The notes beneath the pieces were generated by a model. The model was not told where the DNA came from. It saw only the letters and a program-made list of their open reading frames with translations, and searched no databases. Made by a program: the position numbers and the translations under genes. Positions 8,350 through 10,718 of a DNA stretch of 10,718 bases are shown here, one piece after another. Origin of the DNA: Candolleomyces eurysporus (lineage: Eukaryota; Basidiomycota; Agaricomycetes; Agaricales; Psathyrellaceae); assembly GCA_027579435.1 (NCBI GenBank), contig JANBPK010001788.1:1-10718 (forward strand), in the 5' to 3' direction. Every line of letters begins with the position of its first letter. The stretch's first letter is position 1.

Positions 8350-9806
8350 GCAGTCTTGGTCACTTGTCTTCCGATAGCTTGTTGCTCAGATTTGTCTACA
8401 GAACCTCTCAGAATTGGAGCCCACTTCAACGGTCCCTTTACGCGCGATGTTCCAAGTTGGCGGAATTGATGAGACGAACAAGAACGGCTGGCTTCGAGTC
8501 GGTCCCATCGGTTGGTGCACCAACTCGTACGACGACACGGCCCGTTCTTTTTCCATCATCAAGCAAACCAAGGCACTTGGCCTCGACTTCAAGAGAGAGA
8601 CCTCTGGATACAAGCAATTTCATATTACTACTCATGACGATCAGATTGAGGACTTCGAGGGTCCTTGCCAACGCCTGTGGTTCTTGTCTCGGCCAATTGG
8701 ATAGGCAAGATATAAAGAAGGGCGAAAGGGACACTGGTGCGTCATCCCTGTACTTTTATTGTTTCTCTTGCTGACTTGTGATGTAGTTGTCCCTCTGTCC
8801 AACCTCAACATGACGATGCTAACCCCACCACCTGTACCTTCGTCGCATCCCCCGACATCACTGTGACTGCTTTGGCGTTTTCTAGAAACTCACCTTCAAC
8901 CCCTTGACCCGACACATATGCTCACCGGTGCTGTGGACAAGCCCTTCACGTTCAACGCCCCGTGTAGCTATGACCATGGTCAGAACACCTTCCAACCTCT
9001 TCACAAAGACCATGCCAGCGTCAAAGTCGCGACCCCAAGAGCAATCGTCTCCAGCATCTCCAACCTTTCGAACCCTGGAGTGCCGCATCCACCGATTTTC
9101 GTATCCTCATCGAGGTCAAGGGCTCCATCGAGCATATCCCTGCCGGCGGCGCTGTTTGAAGTACCGTGGACATCTCCAATATCTTCTTTTGCGGGTTATC
9201 ATCTTCCATTAATCTCATGGTCACTTGCTAACCATTCTACAGAGAACGGCATCATTGGTGCTCTCAACATCGAGAACAACGAGGTTAACAAGTTCAAGAC
9301 CCAGATTACCGAGTACGGTGAAGTTCCGAGTCCTCAAGCCGCTGCTGGCATCAAGGGGGTCGTCATCGTCAACCACAACTATGATGAGAGTTTTTTCCGT
9401 GAGCGTGCTGCTCTCGAACTCCGATTTCTCGGTGGCCTTGCCATTATCAGCCGCTCCTTCGCCCGTATTCACCGGACCAATTAGAAGAAGCAAGATATAC
9501 TTACTCTCACCTTTGCCGACCCTGCTAATCACGACAAGGTCCAGCCAACGACAAGGTTGACGTTGTCGGCTTGGACTCCTTTGCTTCTGGCAGGAACTTG
9601 ACCCTCGTTGCCAAGCATGAGGACAGTGGGAAGAATGTGCGTATTTCGGATGGCTTGTTTCTCTTAGTATTTGTGGCTAACTTTGCTGTTTTTACATGAA
9701 ATCCCCTTGCTTGGCCCATACCTTCAACGAAGGCCAGATTGAATGGTTCAAGCCCGACTCTGCCATCAATTTGCCAGCCGCCGATGCAAAGGCAGAGGCT
9801 GGATCT
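8350..9806 (+). pseudogene. Decayed second copy of the mitochondrial aconitase gene
   Basis: This aligns with 320-1876 of the intact gene, exon by exon, but cannot make aconitase. A one-base deletion shifts the frame near 8420 (GAGCCCA for GAGCCCCA). About 14 bases are lost at 8662, just before the ACGSC cluster motif. The exon coding the segment after 8787 has many indels. The catalytic Ser-Ser of GSSREHA has become Phe-Phe (9392-9397). TTG to TAG gives a nonsense codon at 9482-9484, and a one-base deletion follows near 9546. The third intron donor GTGAGC has become GCGGGT, and the last acceptor ACAG is ACAT (9694-9697) followed by a four-base insertion. The original stop codon is deleted. 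The intron 8737-8786 still has GT, CTGAC and AG. Nothing upstream of 8350 clearly matches the earlier exons, so the copy was probably 5'-truncated when formed. The longest open piece (8918-9484) is a relic. Confidence 0.93.
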
Positions 9807-10440
9807 CTGTATCGTTGACTGGAGCCACAGGGTCGTTGCCGTTGTTGTCTTCGATAATGAGGTGACACTCTGTCGCCTGAGTTGGGTGGCTCGGGTCATT
9901 TATCGGCAGATCAAAAGATCACGTATGTATCATTTCGTGTATATCTCCTCTGCACTCATTTCTCGCTCTCCCTCCCTGCTACTTCTGTAGTGGCCGCACG
10001 TCGGAATCATCGTTTCGACTATTGCGTGTCTATGTAGTTGCGGCAACGTCGGGGGAGGATGAAGGTGAAAATATTCCGAGTAGTTTATGCTGTGGTGGGC
10101 TTGCTTGGCATCGCATCGTCTCTTCTTCTTCCCTCGTCTATTATCTCTCGCTCACACACACACACTCTCTGGCATTCTTTATTTTTATTTGCTTTGTTCA
10201 CGACCCCTGGAGCTGGAGGCGCTTGCCTCTCCTGCGTCCGAACGTTCTTGCTTCTAGCTTCTGGTTTCTTTCTCCGTGTAACGACCTCGTGTCCAATGAA
10301 ATGGATATTGCTTTGTGACTCCTTCACTCAGGATACACCGGTGTGCCTCTTTCTTCCAACGCAGCTCGATTGAACGGGTGTAAAAGCGCAGTAAAGACTT
10401 GTCACTATCCAGATCTTCTAACTCTCGTTTGCGTCAACCA
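9807..10440 (+). other. Duplicated aconitase 3' flank, copy 2
   Basis: Counterpart of 1879-2494. No protein gene is supported. The first 120 bp or so closely resemble copy 1 (for example CTCTGTCGCCTGAGTTGGGT and GTATATCTCCTCTGCACTC), and the rest is T/C-rich and more diverged. Small plus-strand frames at 10022-10373 come from this low-complexity sequence. Confidence 0.65.
10153..10165 (+). repeat. (CA)6 dinucleotide microsatellite
   Basis: A short perfect CA run flanked by CTCT sequence in the duplicated 3' flank. Copy 1 has CTCTCGCTGTCTCACTCTCC at the equivalent place without the CA expansion, so it arose in copy 2 after duplication or was lost from copy 1. Confidence 0.8.
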
Positions 10441-10716
10441 TGTTCTCGTACTCATGGAAGAAGCTCGGGTGCTGATCTCGTTGGGTCGAGTTCGGGACGC
10501 CTCGATGTAGCCCAGAGGTTCTGCCATTGGGGGTCAGTAGTAAATAGGTGAGTGTCTGTCTCTCTGATCCACGACCATTGTGCTGATCAATATGATACCA
10601 AATTTCTTCGCTGTGTTGCAGGCAATGGACTTTGGCTTCATAATAGGATTGGGGTATCGGGTTAGTCTTTGATCGTCGTCCGATCTTGAGCTCACGCTAA
10701 TTGTGCGTGATTATAG
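10441..10716 (+). other. Two intron-like elements of a possible downstream transcript, copy 2
   Basis: Counterpart of 2495-2738. Element one is 10548-10621 (GTGAGT donor, CTGAT site, TTGCAG acceptor, 74 bp) and element two is 10661-10716 (GTTAGT donor, GCTAAT branch, TTATAG acceptor, 56 bp). The exon-like piece 10622-10660 contains an ATG at 10625 whose frame stays open to the splice site, unlike copy 1 where it meets TAG. If a downstream gene exists, this copy is the better candidate for the intact one. Its next exon would start at 10717, at the window edge. Confidence 0.45.
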
Positions 10717-10718
10717 AC

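Larger units (their letters stand above)
8350..10716 (+). repeat. Segmental duplication, copy 2 (pseudogene side)
   Basis: This is the right copy of the direct duplication, matching 320-2738. Introns are retained in the same places, so it arose from genomic DNA and not by reverse transcription of mRNA. Homology runs essentially to the window end and may continue past it. About 5.6 kb, including the NACHT-TPR gene, separates the copies. Confidence 0.9.

Noticed and set aside
8918..9484. 188-codon open frame inside the second aconitase copy as a functional small aconitase-like protein
   Set aside because: It starts in the middle of a decayed exon, runs through the former intron, lacks the cluster cysteines, has Phe-Phe for the catalytic serines and ends at a nonsense codon. 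It is a remnant.
8350..9806. RIP-like or CpG-methylation mutation signature in the pseudogene
   Set aside because: Several CG to TG or CA differences are seen (for example in the former exon at 9245-9450), but changes in the opposite direction also occur. Without an outgroup and a full count the bias cannot be claimed.
8350..9806. Processed (retrotransposed) pseudogene
   Set aside because: Intron sequences are kept at the same positions and the homology continues into the 3' flank, so the copy came from DNA.
10022..10373. Plus-strand frames of about 100 residues near the window end
   Set aside because: They lie in T/C-rich duplicated 3' flank and are not matched by an open frame in copy 1.
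1..10718. tRNA, rRNA, CRISPR, intact transposon or viral genes
   Set aside because: No cloverleaf, spaced repeats, transposase, reverse transcriptase or viral motifs were seen on either strand.

Overview
The window looks like nuclear DNA of a filamentous basidiomycete, most likely an Agaricomycete. The evidence is a mitochondrial-type aconitase gene cut by short introns (52-64 bp, GT/GC-AG, CTRAY-like branch sites), CT-rich sequence just upstream of a start codon, and a NACHT-TPR (NLR-like) gene whose NACHT, linker and 45-residue TPR style is typical of Agaricomycete STAND proteins. Species cannot be told from the sequence.

Layout. 1-1878: 3' two thirds of an intact mitochondrial aconitase gene (five exons in the window, four complete introns, one of them GC-AG). 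1879-2738: its 3' flank, with a (GTC)n microsatellite, a conserved 3' UTR block and two intron-like elements of a possible downstream transcript. 2739-3279: about 540 bp with no convincing gene. 3280-6581: a complete two-exon gene for a 1086-residue NACHT-TPR protein. 6582-8349: intergenic, with two stem-loops and one good candidate intron on the minus strand but no recognisable gene. 8350-9806: a decayed second copy of the aconitase gene in the same orientation, with frameshifts, a nonsense codon, lost splice sites and catalytic serines changed to Phe. 9807 to the window end: the matching second copy of the aconitase 3' flank, including the same two intron-like elements.

So a direct segmental duplication of at least 2.4 kb (320-2738 and 8350-10716) flanks a fungal NLR gene. 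The intact aconitase is the housekeeping TCA-cycle copy and the second copy is a pseudogene. The NACHT-TPR gene sits in the roughly 5.6 kb between the copies and is presumably a non-self recognition or stress-surveillance gene in a rearranged accessory pocket beside a core gene. There is no operon logic; the link is structural. The least expected observations are the duplication flanking the NLR, its breakpoint at a GC-AG intron, the splice signals preserved in both 3' flanks, and a basic amphipathic N-terminus on the NLR. Alignments and identities given here were made by eye.
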